The notes below the pieces were generated by a model. That model did not search any database and had not been told where the DNA came from. It saw nothing but the letters and a program-made list of their open reading frames with translations. A program made the position numbers and the translations under genes. This document shows, piece after piece, positions 36,803 through 46,316 of a stretch of DNA of 64,000 bases. Position 1 is the stretch's first letter, and every line of letters begins with the position of its first letter. The stretch comes from Deltaproteobacteria bacterium (GTDB taxonomy: Bacteria > UBA10199 > GCA-002796325 > JACPFF01): assembly GCA_016210045.1 (NCBI GenBank), contig JACQUX010000029.1:62001-126000 (forward strand). The letters are read 5' to 3'.

Positions 36803-37852
36803 TCAACACCCCGAATACCCCATGTGTTGCGCAAGCTCCGCAACCGTCACAAATGTGAGAGGACGCGCGCCGACATGTTCCGCTAACCAACGCACATTTT
36901 GAAACAGGTACCGTTGCCCATACAAATAATTGACGAGGCCGGACTTGGCATGATCGCCTAACAGTTCATCGCAATGAAAATAACTCAGAATGTACCGGTG
37001 GGGCTTCGACATGCGTTTCAAGGCGCTCGCGAACAAGGGCCGGCACACTCGAGAATGCAGCGTCACTAAAGGCACAAAATATGCCAGACCTCCTGACCAA
37101 CAAAATTCTCGCCGCTTGATCTGCTCGCGCAATTGCTTCCCGATGCTTAATACGCAGTCGCGACCAACACTCGCAGGGATCTCCAACAGGGATAATTGTT
37201 TCGCCGAGTGCGCGCCCGCCATTTGGTAGTCCACTCGAGAGGGATAATACGGGATCGTCGGCGCGCGCGACCAGTCGGCCTGATCCATCGTTCCACGTCC
37301 AAGGGTATTATGACCAGGGACCGCAGAGTAATCGATCGTGATACCGAGCGCTGCAAGCGCGGCGAGTGTATCATTATCTTGATAGCACCAGCCCGCATGT
37401 ACGGTGCGTGGTGGACTCCCCCATTCCGCTGAAAATTGGCGAAATCCATTCTCAAAACAACCTTCAATAAACGATCGGTCACCGATTTTTTGAAACCATT
37501 CTCCACGGGATGAATCCCATGCCCACAAATGCTGATGCCACGCAATTTCATCACCCTCCAGGCGCAACGCTTCCCACAACGCCCGAAAAGTCCGGACGCA
37601 ATATCTCGCGTCGCCATGGGCTCGCGCCACCTGCTCATCAGCACGCACATTCCACGTCACCTTGGGCCACCAGCCGGTAGCATCCGCAAAGGCCTTCCGC
37701 TCGCGACGAAACGCCTCGATGCCGAGCGCAATGCCATCCCAACGCAATCGCTCCGCCTGATACGTCGGCCCACCGAAATTCGGACGATCCGGATCACAAT
37801 CGCATCCGATGGCAACGGCCACTGGACCTGTCTCCTCATGATTAGCAGACAT
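36803..37852 (-). CDS. Probable carbohydrate-active protein with deacetylase-like barrel
   Basis: The 349-residue protein is not confidently assigned. The beginning AIGCDCDPDRPNFGG has an Asp pair, and the middle has EIAWHQHLWAWD. This resembles the metal-binding D-D and H-x-H layout of NodB-like polysaccharide deacetylases or related (beta/alpha) barrels. There is no signal peptide, so it is probably cytoplasmic. Another segment, RTVHAGWCYQDN, follows. It overlaps the aminotransferase start region by 11 bases and ends directly before the GT4 gene, so it belongs to the operon. A deacetylase role would fit the amino sugars predicted here, but is inference. Confidence 0.6.
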   Translation of the reverse strand: MSANHEETGPVAVAIGCDCDPDRPNFGGPTYQAERLRWDGIALGIEAFRRERKAFADATGWWPKVTWNVRADEQVARAHGDARYCVRTFRALWEALRLEGDEIAWHQHLWAWDSSRGEWFQKIGDRSFIEGCFENGFRQFSAEWGSPPRTVHAGWCYQDNDTLAALAALGITIDYSAVPGHNTLGRGTMDQADWSRAPTIPYYPSRVDYQMAGAHSAKQLSLLEIPASVGRDCVLSIGKQLREQIKRREFCWSGGLAYFVPLVTLHSRVCRPLFASALKRMSKPHRYILSYFHCDELLGDHAKSGLVNYLYGQRYLFQNVRWLAEHVGARPLTFVTVAELAQHMGYSGC

Positions 37853-38960
37853 AGCGCTTCACGGCATCGGCAACCACTGTCACTTGATCAGCCGTCAGTT
37901 CGGGAAACATCGGCAAACTGACAATTTCCCGGGCGACTGTTTCCGTCACTGGCAGCGAACCTTCTGCATAGCCAAGACTGCGATAACACGGCTGTAAGTG
38001 CAATGGAACCGGGTAGTGAATCCCGGCGTCGATGCCGTCGTTGCGCAAGGACGCCAGCAAAGACTCCCGACGTTCTGCCGGCACTCGAATCACATACAAA
38101 TGCATCACATGGGTTGCCTCTTCCGGAATATTGGGCGTCTGGACACCCGCCACATGCCGCAACAGATCCGTATACTGCACTGCACAACGACGGCGGCATT
38201 CGTTCCAGTCGGCCAAGTGGCGCAGTTTGACCGCAAGCACGGCCGCCTGTAATCCGTCGAGCCGACTATTCACGCCTTCGAGATCGTGGACATATTTTTG
38301 CGTGCGGCCGTGGTTGGCGATCATGCGAATACGCTTCGCCAGTGCTTCATCGTCGGTCGCCACCGCACCGCCGTCGCCATACGCCCCTAGGTTTTTGCCC
38401 GGGTAGAAACTGAACGTCGTGGCATTACCGAAACGCGCGATCGGTGTACCACAGTAGGAGGCGCCATGCGCCTGCGCCGCATCGCCCACCAGGAGCAGCT
38501 GATGCCGCTTCGCCAATGTCGTGAGAGCCTCCAAAGCGGCGGGCTGTCCATAGAGGTGAACCGGCAAAATGGCCTTCGTGCAAGCCGTGATTTTCCGTTC
38601 CACTTCGGCAGGATCAAGATTGAACGTTTCGGCAGAAATGTCCGCAAACACCGGCCGCGCTCCTACCAACCGGACGGCCTCGCTGGTCGCAATAAAGGTA
38701 TGAGATGGAAGAATGACTTCATCATCCGGCCCTATTCCCAACGCCCGTAACGTCACATACAGGGCATCCGTCCCATTCCCGACTCCAACGACGTATCGCA
38801 CACCACAAAATTCGGCAAATTGCCGCTCAAATGCAGCCACGGCGGGACCGCCGATGAATTGTGCTTGCGTCAGCACGGCTTGGAGAGCCGGCTCCATCTC
38901 TTCTCGAATACGCTGATACTGTTGCTCCAAATCAACCAACGGGATACGCCATTTCGTCAT
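37842..38960 (-). CDS. DegT/DnrJ/EryC1/StrS-type sugar aminotransferase
   Basis: The 372-residue PLP enzyme starts IPLVDLEQQYQRI. VGNGTDALYV and DAAQAHGA bracket the PLP phosphate and pyridine sites, and the PLP lysine is in FYPGKNLGAYGDGG. It transfers an amino group to a keto sugar nucleotide, usually at C3 for close relatives such as WbpE, FdtB and QdtB. The WlbA- and WbpD-like genes at 41998 and 41390 fit a C3 amination in a diacetamido-uronate pathway; the LegB-like gene offers an alternative 4-keto substrate. GAGGAG precedes the ATG. Confidence 0.9.
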   Translation of the reverse strand: MTKWRIPLVDLEQQYQRIREEMEPALQAVLTQAQFIGGPAVAAFERQFAEFCGVRYVVGVGNGTDALYVTLRALGIGPDDEVILPSHTFIATSEAVRLVGARPVFADISAETFNLDPAEVERKITACTKAILPVHLYGQPAALEALTTLAKRHQLLLVGDAAQAHGASYCGTPIARFGNATTFSFYPGKNLGAYGDGGAVATDDEALAKRIRMIANHGRTQKYVHDLEGVNSRLDGLQAAVLAVKLRHLADWNECRRRCAVQYTDLLRHVAGVQTPNIPEEATHVMHLYVIRVPAERRESLLASLRNDGIDAGIHYPVPLHLQPCYRSLGYAEGSLPVTETVAREIVSLPMFPELTADQVTVVADAVKRYVC

Positions 38961-38961
38961 A

Positions 38962-40371
38962 CTATACTCCTCTCAACCCATCGTGTTGCACACCGAGACC
39001 CAGTGGAACTAACCCAATCCCCACCAGACCCCACACCCAGCGAAAAGCAATCACATCAATATCAAGCGCAATTATTGCAACAATCCCCAGCGCAATGGCA
39101 ACGGCTTGCGCGCGCCGCCCCCGATGCAGCAACCCCCAACCGAGCACGACACATGCCCCACCGCCAACCAGGAATCCGACCAGGCCCATCTCCGCCAGCG
39201 ACGTGGCATATTGGCTCTGCGCCGAGGCATACTCGTGCAAATCCGGAGGCAACACACCTTCCGCTTGCAACGCTTGCCTCCCGCGCCCGTACTGACCAAG
39301 ACCCAGACCAATGACCGGGTGCCGCCGGAATAATGTCCATGCCCCGTACTTCAACCACGCATAATGGTTAAAGCCATACCCGAATTGGAATGTCCACTGT
39401 TCCATGCCGTATCCAGGACGCAAGAAATAGACCGGATTCGGCCGAACGCGGCCCCGATCGTCAACGATCATCTCCTTCTTGAAATCGGGATGGGTGCTGT
39501 ACGATGCACCAACATGAAGCGGATAGAACACGGTAAATGGGATCAGTGCGAACCACGTCAGGAGTCCCACCACACAGAATCCTATGCCTCCCCAGCGCCA
39601 CTTTCGCGTGCGCCCTATCCAATACCACCCAATGCCCGTGGCAACCAGGATGCCCACGACTGTCCGTGACATCGTCAAGGCGCCCGCTCCCAATACCCCT
39701 ACCGTCCCAGCGATAAGACGCCATCGCGAGGGCCACCAACCACGCGCTTCCATATACAGCATCACCGGAAGCGTCATCCCTGCCAAATAGGCCCCGAGCA
39801 TATTTGCCGTCGGCTGCAGAAACGAGTGGGCACGGGGAACATAATCCACCCAGCTATCGATATTGAGCGCAATCGCAATAATGCGATACGGATGCACTAG
39901 TGCATTTTCCACTCCACACAGCAACAATCCCAGTCCCAGCACCACACCGCCCAGCACAATCCCAAACGCAATTGCCATCCAATTCCAGAGCTGCTCCCCC
40001 ATGCGATACCGTACTCCATGATGATACAGGAGATAGGCAAGGCCCCAGAGATAAACAAGTTTACCGGTCTCAATCCAGGCTTCACGCGGCACCGGCGCAT
40101 TGCGGACGGAAACACAAGCGCAACCGATCCACACGGCCACCGCGCATAGTGCGATAGGCGGCCGCACCAGACGTTCGGAGCCGTGGCCCATCCGCCACAT
40201 CATGACGAGCAAGAGCAGCGCAACGAGCGCTTCCGTCACCTGCAGGCGATACACCATCGGGTTGAAAAGCATGATCGGAAGCGAACAGACAATAGCACAC
40301 ACTAAAGTCCGCGAGATTGTTTCGCTGAAGGACCATTTTCCAGCATTAGTTGCAATGCCGACGGCTTTCAT
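38962..40371 (-). CDS. O-antigen polymerase/ligase-like membrane protein, copy 1
   Basis: The 469-residue protein has about ten or more membrane helices and a large periplasmic loop. The conserved C-terminal area VIGLGLGQYGRG, then HEYASAQSQYATSLAEMG, is the Wzy_C/WaaL signature. It could polymerise repeat units (Wzy) or ligate chains to a carrier (WaaL); the two cannot be told apart by sequence alone. A second protein of the same type lies at 43140. It overlaps the GT2 gene upstream by ATGA and is followed by the aminotransferase gene. Confidence 0.85.
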   Translation of the reverse strand: MKAVGIATNAGKWSFSETISRTLVCAIVCSLPIMLFNPMVYRLQVTEALVALLLLVMMWRMGHGSERLVRPPIALCAVAVWIGCACVSVRNAPVPREAWIETGKLVYLWGLAYLLYHHGVRYRMGEQLWNWMAIAFGIVLGGVVLGLGLLLCGVENALVHPYRIIAIALNIDSWVDYVPRAHSFLQPTANMLGAYLAGMTLPVMLYMEARGWWPSRWRLIAGTVGVLGAGALTMSRTVVGILVATGIGWYWIGRTRKWRWGGIGFCVVGLLTWFALIPFTVFYPLHVGASYSTHPDFKKEMIVDDRGRVRPNPVYFLRPGYGMEQWTFQFGYGFNHYAWLKYGAWTLFRRHPVIGLGLGQYGRGRQALQAEGVLPPDLHEYASAQSQYATSLAEMGLVGFLVGGGACVVLGWGLLHRGRRAQAVAIALGIVAIIALDIDVIAFRWVWGLVGIGLVPLGLGVQHDGLRGV

Positions 40372-41393
40372 GCGGATGGGGGTTGGACTCGCCGTAATGT
40401 GGGCTGAATTTCCACCCAGTCGGGATCGGGCAAAGCCGCCACTGTGGTATTGAACAACGTATGAAATTCGTGACGCAGCCGTTCGACTAATTCCGCAAGG
40501 AAACCGAACAGCAGGAAAAACACGCCCATCATTTCAAACACAAGCGCGGTCCAAAAAAAAGGGCGAATCTGCGTATGCCATATCAGATACATCATCGTAA
40601 GCGCACCATGCAACAGCAGACCCACCCCCACCAGCACCGTCCCCACAGTGCCAAATAAACGCATCGGCTTCTGACTAAACTTTAACAGAAACCACAGACT
40701 GAGCACATCGACCACGGCAAGCGGAAACCGTCGCAAACCAAACTTCGAACGCCCATAGCGACGCGGGTGCCAATCCACCTCCGTCTCCACGATCCGATAT
40801 CCTGCTTGCGAGAGCATTATGACCATAAACCGATGCCAATCTCCACGCAGTTCCAAGGCCGGCAAACAAATCCGGCGGAACCCTTTGATCCAGTTCATAT
40901 CGCGCAACGCCGTCCCAAAAAGGTAATTGCTGACCACATTATATATTTTCGAAGAAAACCGCTTGCCGTCACCCCGATGCCGCCGGCACCCGACAACGAC
41001 ATCCGCCCCTTCCCGAAAGCTGGCGATCATCCGGGGAATATCTGTGTCCGGATATGATTCCAAATCAGGTGAAATCCAAATGATGTGTTCGCCCCGCGCA
41101 TTCACAAATCCGGTCTGCAGCGCCTGCGTCAGTCCCCGATTACAACGATGGCGAATCACTCGGACGGTATGCGGATACGCATTCACAAGGTCGGCGAACA
41201 CGTCGGCCGATGCGTCCGTGCTCCCGTCGTCGACCAACACCACTTCGCCTCGTACGTGCTCAGCTTCGAACGCTTGGAGACAGCGCGAAACGAACTCCTC
41301 CAGATTACCTGCTTCATTGAAGGCGGGCCCGACGACGCTGTAATCGATCGCTGCGGAAGGCGCGTGTAACGGCTCTGAAAGGGGAAGCGTCAT
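40368..41393 (-). CDS. Glycosyltransferase family 2 (DPM1-like) with two C-terminal helices
   Basis: From ATG 41393 the product is 341 residues. The GT-A core has VVGPAFNEAGNLEEFV, the VDDGSTDAS nucleotide-binding loop and SPDLESYPD in place of the canonical DxD. Two membrane helices follow at about residues 255-277 and 290-312. The layout matches dolichol- or undecaprenyl-phosphate sugar transferases such as ArnC. It could make a lipid-phosphate sugar for the GT39 family protein at 44658, which uses such donors; that pairing is inference. It overlaps both neighbours by ATGA. Confidence 0.87.
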   Translation of the reverse strand: MTLPLSEPLHAPSAAIDYSVVGPAFNEAGNLEEFVSRCLQAFEAEHVRGEVVLVDDGSTDASADVFADLVNAYPHTVRVIRHRCNRGLTQALQTGFVNARGEHIIWISPDLESYPDTDIPRMIASFREGADVVVGCRRHRGDGKRFSSKIYNVVSNYLFGTALRDMNWIKGFRRICLPALELRGDWHRFMVIMLSQAGYRIVETEVDWHPRRYGRSKFGLRRFPLAVVDVLSLWFLLKFSQKPMRLFGTVGTVLVGVGLLLHGALTMMYLIWHTQIRPFFWTALVFEMMGVFFLLFGFLAELVERLRHEFHTLFNTTVAALPDPDWVEIQPTLRRVQPPSA

Positions 41394-41998
41394 GGAGCAA
41401 CCATTCTGTGTGATGCCTTGCACGGCACAACGTGCTGCGCATCCATCATATAGCGGCGCCCGCACAGGCATGTTAGGGTCTCGGAAAGTGGGCGCCCGCA
41501 CATGCAGACATGTCGATAAAACCGCGCTGGATTACCGAGCCACAATTGGTACGCCGGGATCGATTTGGTCACGACCGCCCCTGCGGCCACTACGGTCCAT
41601 TCACCAATCTCTATCCCGCAAACCAACGTGGCATTTGCGCAGATCGTGGCATTTTGCCGAACGACGGTTCGTTCCCAACCTTTCGCACCGGTACGAAAAT
41701 CGGGATTGGCGCGTGGGTAGCGGTCATTCGTAAAGGCCACTTCCGGCCCCACAAAGACATAATCTTCTAAAGTCACTCGCTCCCATACCGAAATGCCCGT
41801 CTTCAACACCACCCCATTCCCCAGAGAAACATCCGATTCAATAAAACAGCCCTCTCCGATGTTGCACCGCTCACCGATTCGCGCGCCCGGCAAGATATGG
41901 ACGTCGCTCCAAATGCGCGTCCCACGCCCGATCTGCGCCCCCGCCACGCGGGCAGAGGGGTCGATTTGGCATTCGTGATGGTTACAACGAGACGACAT
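41390..41998 (-). CDS. Hexapeptide N-acetyltransferase, WbpD/WlbB-like
   Basis: From ATG 41998 (TAATG overlap with the oxidoreductase stop) the product is 202 residues. Most of it is left-handed beta-helix repeats, with VGPEVAFTNDRYPRA and LVCGIEIGEWTVVAAGAVV typical of WbpD/WlbB sugar acetyltransferases. These acetylate the C3 amino group of an amino-uronate nucleotide sugar. The C-terminus has two Cys-x-Cys pairs (CMCGRPL and CLCGRRY), a likely zinc ribbon seen in some relatives. Together with the WlbA-like gene it predicts a diacetamido-uronic acid in the polysaccharide. Confidence 0.88.
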   Translation of the reverse strand: MSSRCNHHECQIDPSARVAGAQIGRGTRIWSDVHILPGARIGERCNIGEGCFIESDVSLGNGVVLKTGISVWERVTLEDYVFVGPEVAFTNDRYPRANPDFRTGAKGWERTVVRQNATICANATLVCGIEIGEWTVVAAGAVVTKSIPAYQLWLGNPARFYRHVCMCGRPLSETLTCLCGRRYMMDAQHVVPCKASHRMVAP

Positions 41999-43062
41999 TA
42001 TTTTTGACCCAATCGACACAGGCGCGGCTTAAAACGCAAATGCACTTCCCGACCCGTTTCCGCCGATTCATAAATCGCGTTGATCAATTCGAGCGATTTC
42101 CGCCCTTCAATCCCATCCACGAGGGCTTTCGTGTGATTACGAATACTTTCGACGACCCCCTGCAAATACATCGCATGCCCGTGCGCAAATTGCTGTTCCG
42201 CCGATCGCTGGGGGCCACCCCCCTGCCGCATGGCGTCATCTTCCGGGGTCGGGATACTAAATTCCCAGTGCTTCACCCGATCCGCCGCAAACCCACCCAG
42301 TTCAACAGAGCCGCGCTCCCCTAACACACTAATCGAGCCTTCGAGATCCCGGGGACGAGTGGCCGTCGTTGCCTCCACGACACCCAACGCACCGTTGCGG
42401 AATTGGAACATCGCCAACCCGGTATCTTCAACTTCAATATTGGACAAGCGGGTCGAGATCTTCGCCATCACACTATCGACCGGGCCCATCATCCACTCTA
42501 AGAGATCGATGTGATGGCTCGCCTGATTCGCCAACACGCCGCCATCCATGGCCCACGTCCCCCGCCAACCGGCCTGATCGTAATATTCTTGTTTGCGGCA
42601 CCATCGGAGTCGCACTGCCCCCAGCACCAACTTTCCAAACCGCTCATCCACAAGCGCCCGCTTCAACCCCACGACGGCCTCGTTATACCGGTTCTGTTTG
42701 ACGACAAACAGTTTTACACCGTGTTCGTCACAGGCACGAATCATCGCATCTGCATCGTCTAACGTCAGGGCCATCGGCTTTTCAACGACCACGTGTTTTT
42801 TCGTCTGGGCCACCTGGATAGCATGGGCAGCATGCAACCCGCTCGGCGTCAAGACGCAGACCACATCCACTTCATGCTGGGCTAACAGCCCATCGAGATC
42901 GCTATAACTCGGCACTTCAAAACGTGTCGCTACGGTACGGGCCATGACCGCGTCGACATCACAAACGGCTACTAAGCGGGCATGCGTAATTTGGCGCAAC
43001 GCTGCAGCATGCTTGACGGCAATTTTCCCGCACCCAAACAGCGCAAATCGAACCGTTTCCAT
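41998..43062 (-). CDS. Gfo/Idh/MocA oxidoreductase, WlbA/WbpB-like
   Basis: The 354-residue protein has the NAD-binding start RFALFGCGKIAVKHA and the catalytic VVVEKPMALT, with Lys in EKP. NRYNEAVVGLKRAL and WRGTWAMDGGVLANQASHHIDLLEW are segments typical of WlbA/WbpB, which oxidise C3 of UDP-GlcNAc-uronate. The acetyltransferase gene that follows in the same operon fits this. The product of the reaction would be the substrate of a DegT aminotransferase such as the one at 37842. The 77 bases upstream separate it from the O-antigen polymerase-like gene. Confidence 0.9.
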   Translation of the reverse strand: METVRFALFGCGKIAVKHAAALRQITHARLVAVCDVDAVMARTVATRFEVPSYSDLDGLLAQHEVDVVCVLTPSGLHAAHAIQVAQTKKHVVVEKPMALTLDDADAMIRACDEHGVKLFVVKQNRYNEAVVGLKRALVDERFGKLVLGAVRLRWCRKQEYYDQAGWRGTWAMDGGVLANQASHHIDLLEWMMGPVDSVMAKISTRLSNIEVEDTGLAMFQFRNGALGVVEATTATRPRDLEGSISVLGERGSVELGGFAADRVKHWEFSIPTPEDDAMRQGGGPQRSAEQQFAHGHAMYLQGVVESIRNHTKALVDGIEGRKSLELINAIYESAETGREVHLRFKPRLCRLGQK

Positions 43063-43139
43063 AAGACCCGCACCTTTCCGCTATCACCACCCGACGCACG
43101 CCCTCTGCGGAGCCCGGATAGTCGATCTCCACACACGAA

Positions 43140-44648
43140 TCAACGAAAACCGCGTGGCATGACAGAAAAATGCGCATAACTAGAGCGCACCAACGCAACC
43201 AACAGCCAAAAGGAGGTCATCAACTGAAAAAAGTAAAAAATCTCGTCAGTTGTACCGATAAAGGCAAACGCCAGTAACACGGCACTCGTCGAGATGCCGA
43301 GGAATTGCGCGTACCACGGGACATGCGGCCATCGGGCCAACGCGCGACATTGGCGAGCCACAATATACAGCACACGCAACAGCAACAGTGCACCCACAAG
43401 ACCGACTTCAAACAAGAGCTGCAGATACATATTGTGCGGATGATATCCAAGGTAGAACTGGGACGCGAAAAAACCGCGTCCGAATACAAACGTTTTCATA
43501 TCCATATGACTCCACGTCACATACCACTTCATCAGGCGCTCTGCTAACGATGGATCCATTTGCACCTCGCCCCCAATCCATTCACGTAACGGCGTGGCCT
43601 GCTCGACGAGCTTCGGATCGCTCCAGGTCCCGAAGGCGATGTCGGAACGCTGCCCCAGAGTAATGGCCATTTTTCCACGAAAATCGGCGCTTCCACCATA
43701 TAAAGTCAAGAGCACAACGGCTCCCAACAGGATCGGCACCCAAAGCATGCGCCGCACCCAGAATACGTACCAGCCGACGCAGAACAACCCCACTAACAGC
43801 GTCCGCTTAAACGTCAACGCCACCATCAGTAAATGGAGCAATATGGCGACTGCGCATCCCATTCGCAACCACGGAGCATGCACCCAGGGATTGCGAAAGA
43901 CGAGAAAACAGCTTAACAGCGCCACGGTGAGCAGGGAGAAGCCAAAATAGTTGATCCGATCCTGCACGAACGTGGAAAAAAACGGCGTGAGCGGATTGGC
44001 ACCCGGCTCGTGGGGATCAATACATAACAGGAACAGCAGCCCAATGCACAATTGGACCCCACCTCCGACCAGCAGAGCTCGCAAGATCGTCACAATTTGG
44101 GTCTTATCTTTGAGAATATTCAGAACAAGTACGTACAAACTACTCACTTCAAAAAACTTGAACAGATAGAGCAGACACACGGTGGCTTGCCCCCCACGCA
44201 ACGTACTCAAGTTCACGAGAATGGAGGCGCCGCCCCAGAGGACAAATCCCATCAGAGCACGCACGCTCGGATCGATCCGCAATGCGAGTCTCCCCTGTAA
44301 ACATTGGCGGAATAACAAGCCGCACCAGAGCGAAAGAATGAGTAGGTCGTACAAACTAATTGACACCGGCTGCCCCGACTCATGGCCAAAGATGCCGGTC
44401 CGCACGCCTGGCGTAATGATGGCTCCGAGATTGATTTCCGGCGACACGGGAAGACAGATCGCGAGCAAGAGCAAGCCATGGTAATCGTTCAGTGCGCAGA
44501 CGAGACATAGACCAAGAGCGATGGGGAGCAGACAAGCCTGCGGCAACTCAATGGCCGTCCCACACCACGCGGCCACGACGACTACAGCGACCAGCCACCA
44601 TTGCCGGCGTACCGCGAGGGCTGTGCTTTCGTGTACTGTATCAGTCAC
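43140..44648 (-). CDS. O-antigen polymerase/ligase-like membrane protein, copy 2
   Basis: The 502-residue protein has about ten or more membrane helices. The Wzy_C-type signature appears as FGRGFFASQFYLGYHPHNMYLQLLFEVGLVG near residue 400, with the conserved His in HPHNMYLQ. It starts at GTG 44648 with only a weak ribosome binding site. One of the two Wzy/WaaL-type proteins may be the polymerase and the other a ligase, or they may serve two polymers. It follows the GT39-type gene by 9 bases. Confidence 0.85.
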   Translation of the reverse strand: MTDTVHESTALAVRRQWWLVAVVVVAAWCGTAIELPQACLLPIALGLCLVCALNDYHGLLLLAICLPVSPEINLGAIITPGVRTGIFGHESGQPVSISLYDLLILSLWCGLLFRQCLQGRLALRIDPSVRALMGFVLWGGASILVNLSTLRGGQATVCLLYLFKFFEVSSLYVLVLNILKDKTQIVTILRALLVGGGVQLCIGLLFLLCIDPHEPGANPLTPFFSTFVQDRINYFGFSLLTVALLSCFLVFRNPWVHAPWLRMGCAVAILLHLLMVALTFKRTLLVGLFCVGWYVFWVRRMLWVPILLGAVVLLTLYGGSADFRGKMAITLGQRSDIAFGTWSDPKLVEQATPLREWIGGEVQMDPSLAERLMKWYVTWSHMDMKTFVFGRGFFASQFYLGYHPHNMYLQLLFEVGLVGALLLLRVLYIVARQCRALARWPHVPWYAQFLGISTSAVLLAFAFIGTTDEIFYFFQLMTSFWLLVALVRSSYAHFSVMPRGFR

Positions 44649-44657
44649 TATTGCGTC

Positions 44658-46316
44658 CTATCGACGCTGAGCGTGTAATTGAACCACCTGAAATCCATCC
44701 CCTTCACACAACAACTCGCTCCGATACCCGACGCGCTGAAACGCTTCCAAGTGTTCCTGCTCGGCAGGCCCAAACGTGTAAACAATGGCCTCCACATACT
44801 CGTGGCCCACCGCCGGCAATGCGCGCACGACGTCATTTAAATTCCGCCACCGCACATTGAGCCCCCCATACAGAATCGGCTTCGGATTCGTTGTGATGAC
44901 GGCAGGATTTTCCAGATGCTGTAGTTCCAAATGCCGAGTCACACGCTGATAGCAGGCCATAATACTTTGTTGCACTGTCGGCCGCAAGTAGGTCGCCGTT
45001 CGCTGGTAACCGACATAGACAAGCGATGCGCACCCCAGCAATAACAGCACTGCGGCAACAATCGGCCTCCCCCAGACCGAGCACCGATTCAACATGCAAT
45101 CAAAGCTTGCCCCAACCATGACGGCGAGCGGGATCGTCAGCGGCACGAGATACCGATTACTGACTCCGAACACCAGATAGCCAAGGGAGGGAAGTGCAAG
45201 GCCGCTCGACAACCAAAATAATCCAACAGCGGATTCCCGCGCTCTTGCAACGAAACACATACACACACCGAGCAACGGGAAGAGGAAAAAAGGAAACACC
45301 TGCAACGACGGCAAACTATAACAAAAAAACCGCACATTCTTGACGATGCGTTTCAGAAAAAACGTCGGCTTGACGGTTGCTAAGTGCCAAAGAATTTGCA
45401 GATCCGACAATCCTGCAGGAACTTCTGCACCTGAAAATTCGCTTTGAAAGGACAGCTCCGCATCGCGCAGCACGGCTTGAAAGTCTCCACTCTTCCCCAT
45501 CCCTTCAAATTGGAAGAGATCGCCCCCGACTTCCAGCATCCGAACGAGCTTCCCCCCCACTACATTGCCGGGATCCAGAGCGTCAAACCACCACTGCTTC
45601 CCCACCTGTGCCAGCGTAATGGGAGCGGCATAGCAAAGAATCAATAACCAACCGGTGGACCAACGAATGCGACGCCACCGCAGCAAACCAAGCAACGTTC
45701 CGCAGAGACCCACAGCCAAGAGCAGCCCCTCGGCGCGGGCCCAAAGCGCAGCGCCGACAGACGCCCCCGCTGCAAGCATCATCCCTACACGTTGGCTTTG
45801 AACAGCGCTCCACAGACACCAGGCCGCCGTTGTAAAAAAGGCTAAATAGAGCACTTGCGTGCCGGAATAGAGGATCGTCACATTTGTGGCCGGCAACACG
45901 GCTAAGAGGTAAAGGAGCAAGCACGCCGCACGATTACCAAACAGGGTTTTCGTGAGTTGACCCGTGGCGAAACCAAGCCACATCGCGGAACACAAGTGGA
46001 CGACGCAATCGATCCACTCGGGATCATGAAGCAACGCAAAGAACGGCGCGCTAACGAACGAGTAAAGCGGCAGCAACGTCAGCGGCGTAAAATCGTTTTG
46101 AAAGCTGAATGTTCCGCGCTCATAGAGATTGCGCGCCGCAATGAGATACAGTGATTCATCAAAGCCGAGCGACGACTTCCACCACAGCCAAAAAAACTGT
46201 GCGCTCGTGAACACGACCATGCCCCAAAACAAAGACCGCGACATCGAACGGATATGTTGATTCTGGTCGGGGCGAGCGACCGGCGCGGGTTCCATGAGAC
46301 GATCTTTGTTGATCAC
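44658..46316 (-). CDS. Glycosyltransferase family 39-like membrane protein
   Basis: From GTG 46316 (GTGA overlap, AGGAG eight bases upstream) the product is 552 residues with many membrane helices. LGFDESLYLIAARNL near residue 48 carries the Asp-Glu pair of the first periplasmic loop, the catalytic area of the ArnT/PMT superfamily. These use a polyprenyl-phosphate sugar to glycosylate a lipid or polymer on the periplasmic side. The C-terminal 150 residues form a periplasmic domain. The GT2 enzymes and the DUF2304 protein next to it could supply the lipid-linked donor. An ATG at 46295 is an alternative start. Confidence 0.85.
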   Translation of the reverse strand: MINKDRLMEPAPVARPDQNQHIRSMSRSLFWGMVVFTSAQFFWLWWKSSLGFDESLYLIAARNLYERGTFSFQNDFTPLTLLPLYSFVSAPFFALLHDPEWIDCVVHLCSAMWLGFATGQLTKTLFGNRAACLLLYLLAVLPATNVTILYSGTQVLYLAFFTTAAWCLWSAVQSQRVGMMLAAGASVGAALWARAEGLLLAVGLCGTLLGLLRWRRIRWSTGWLLILCYAAPITLAQVGKQWWFDALDPGNVVGGKLVRMLEVGGDLFQFEGMGKSGDFQAVLRDAELSFQSEFSGAEVPAGLSDLQILWHLATVKPTFFLKRIVKNVRFFCYSLPSLQVFPFFLFPLLGVCMCFVARARESAVGLFWLSSGLALPSLGYLVFGVSNRYLVPLTIPLAVMVGASFDCMLNRCSVWGRPIVAAVLLLLGCASLVYVGYQRTATYLRPTVQQSIMACYQRVTRHLELQHLENPAVITTNPKPILYGGLNVRWRNLNDVVRALPAVGHEYVEAIVYTFGPAEQEHLEAFQRVGYRSELLCEGDGFQVVQLHAQRR

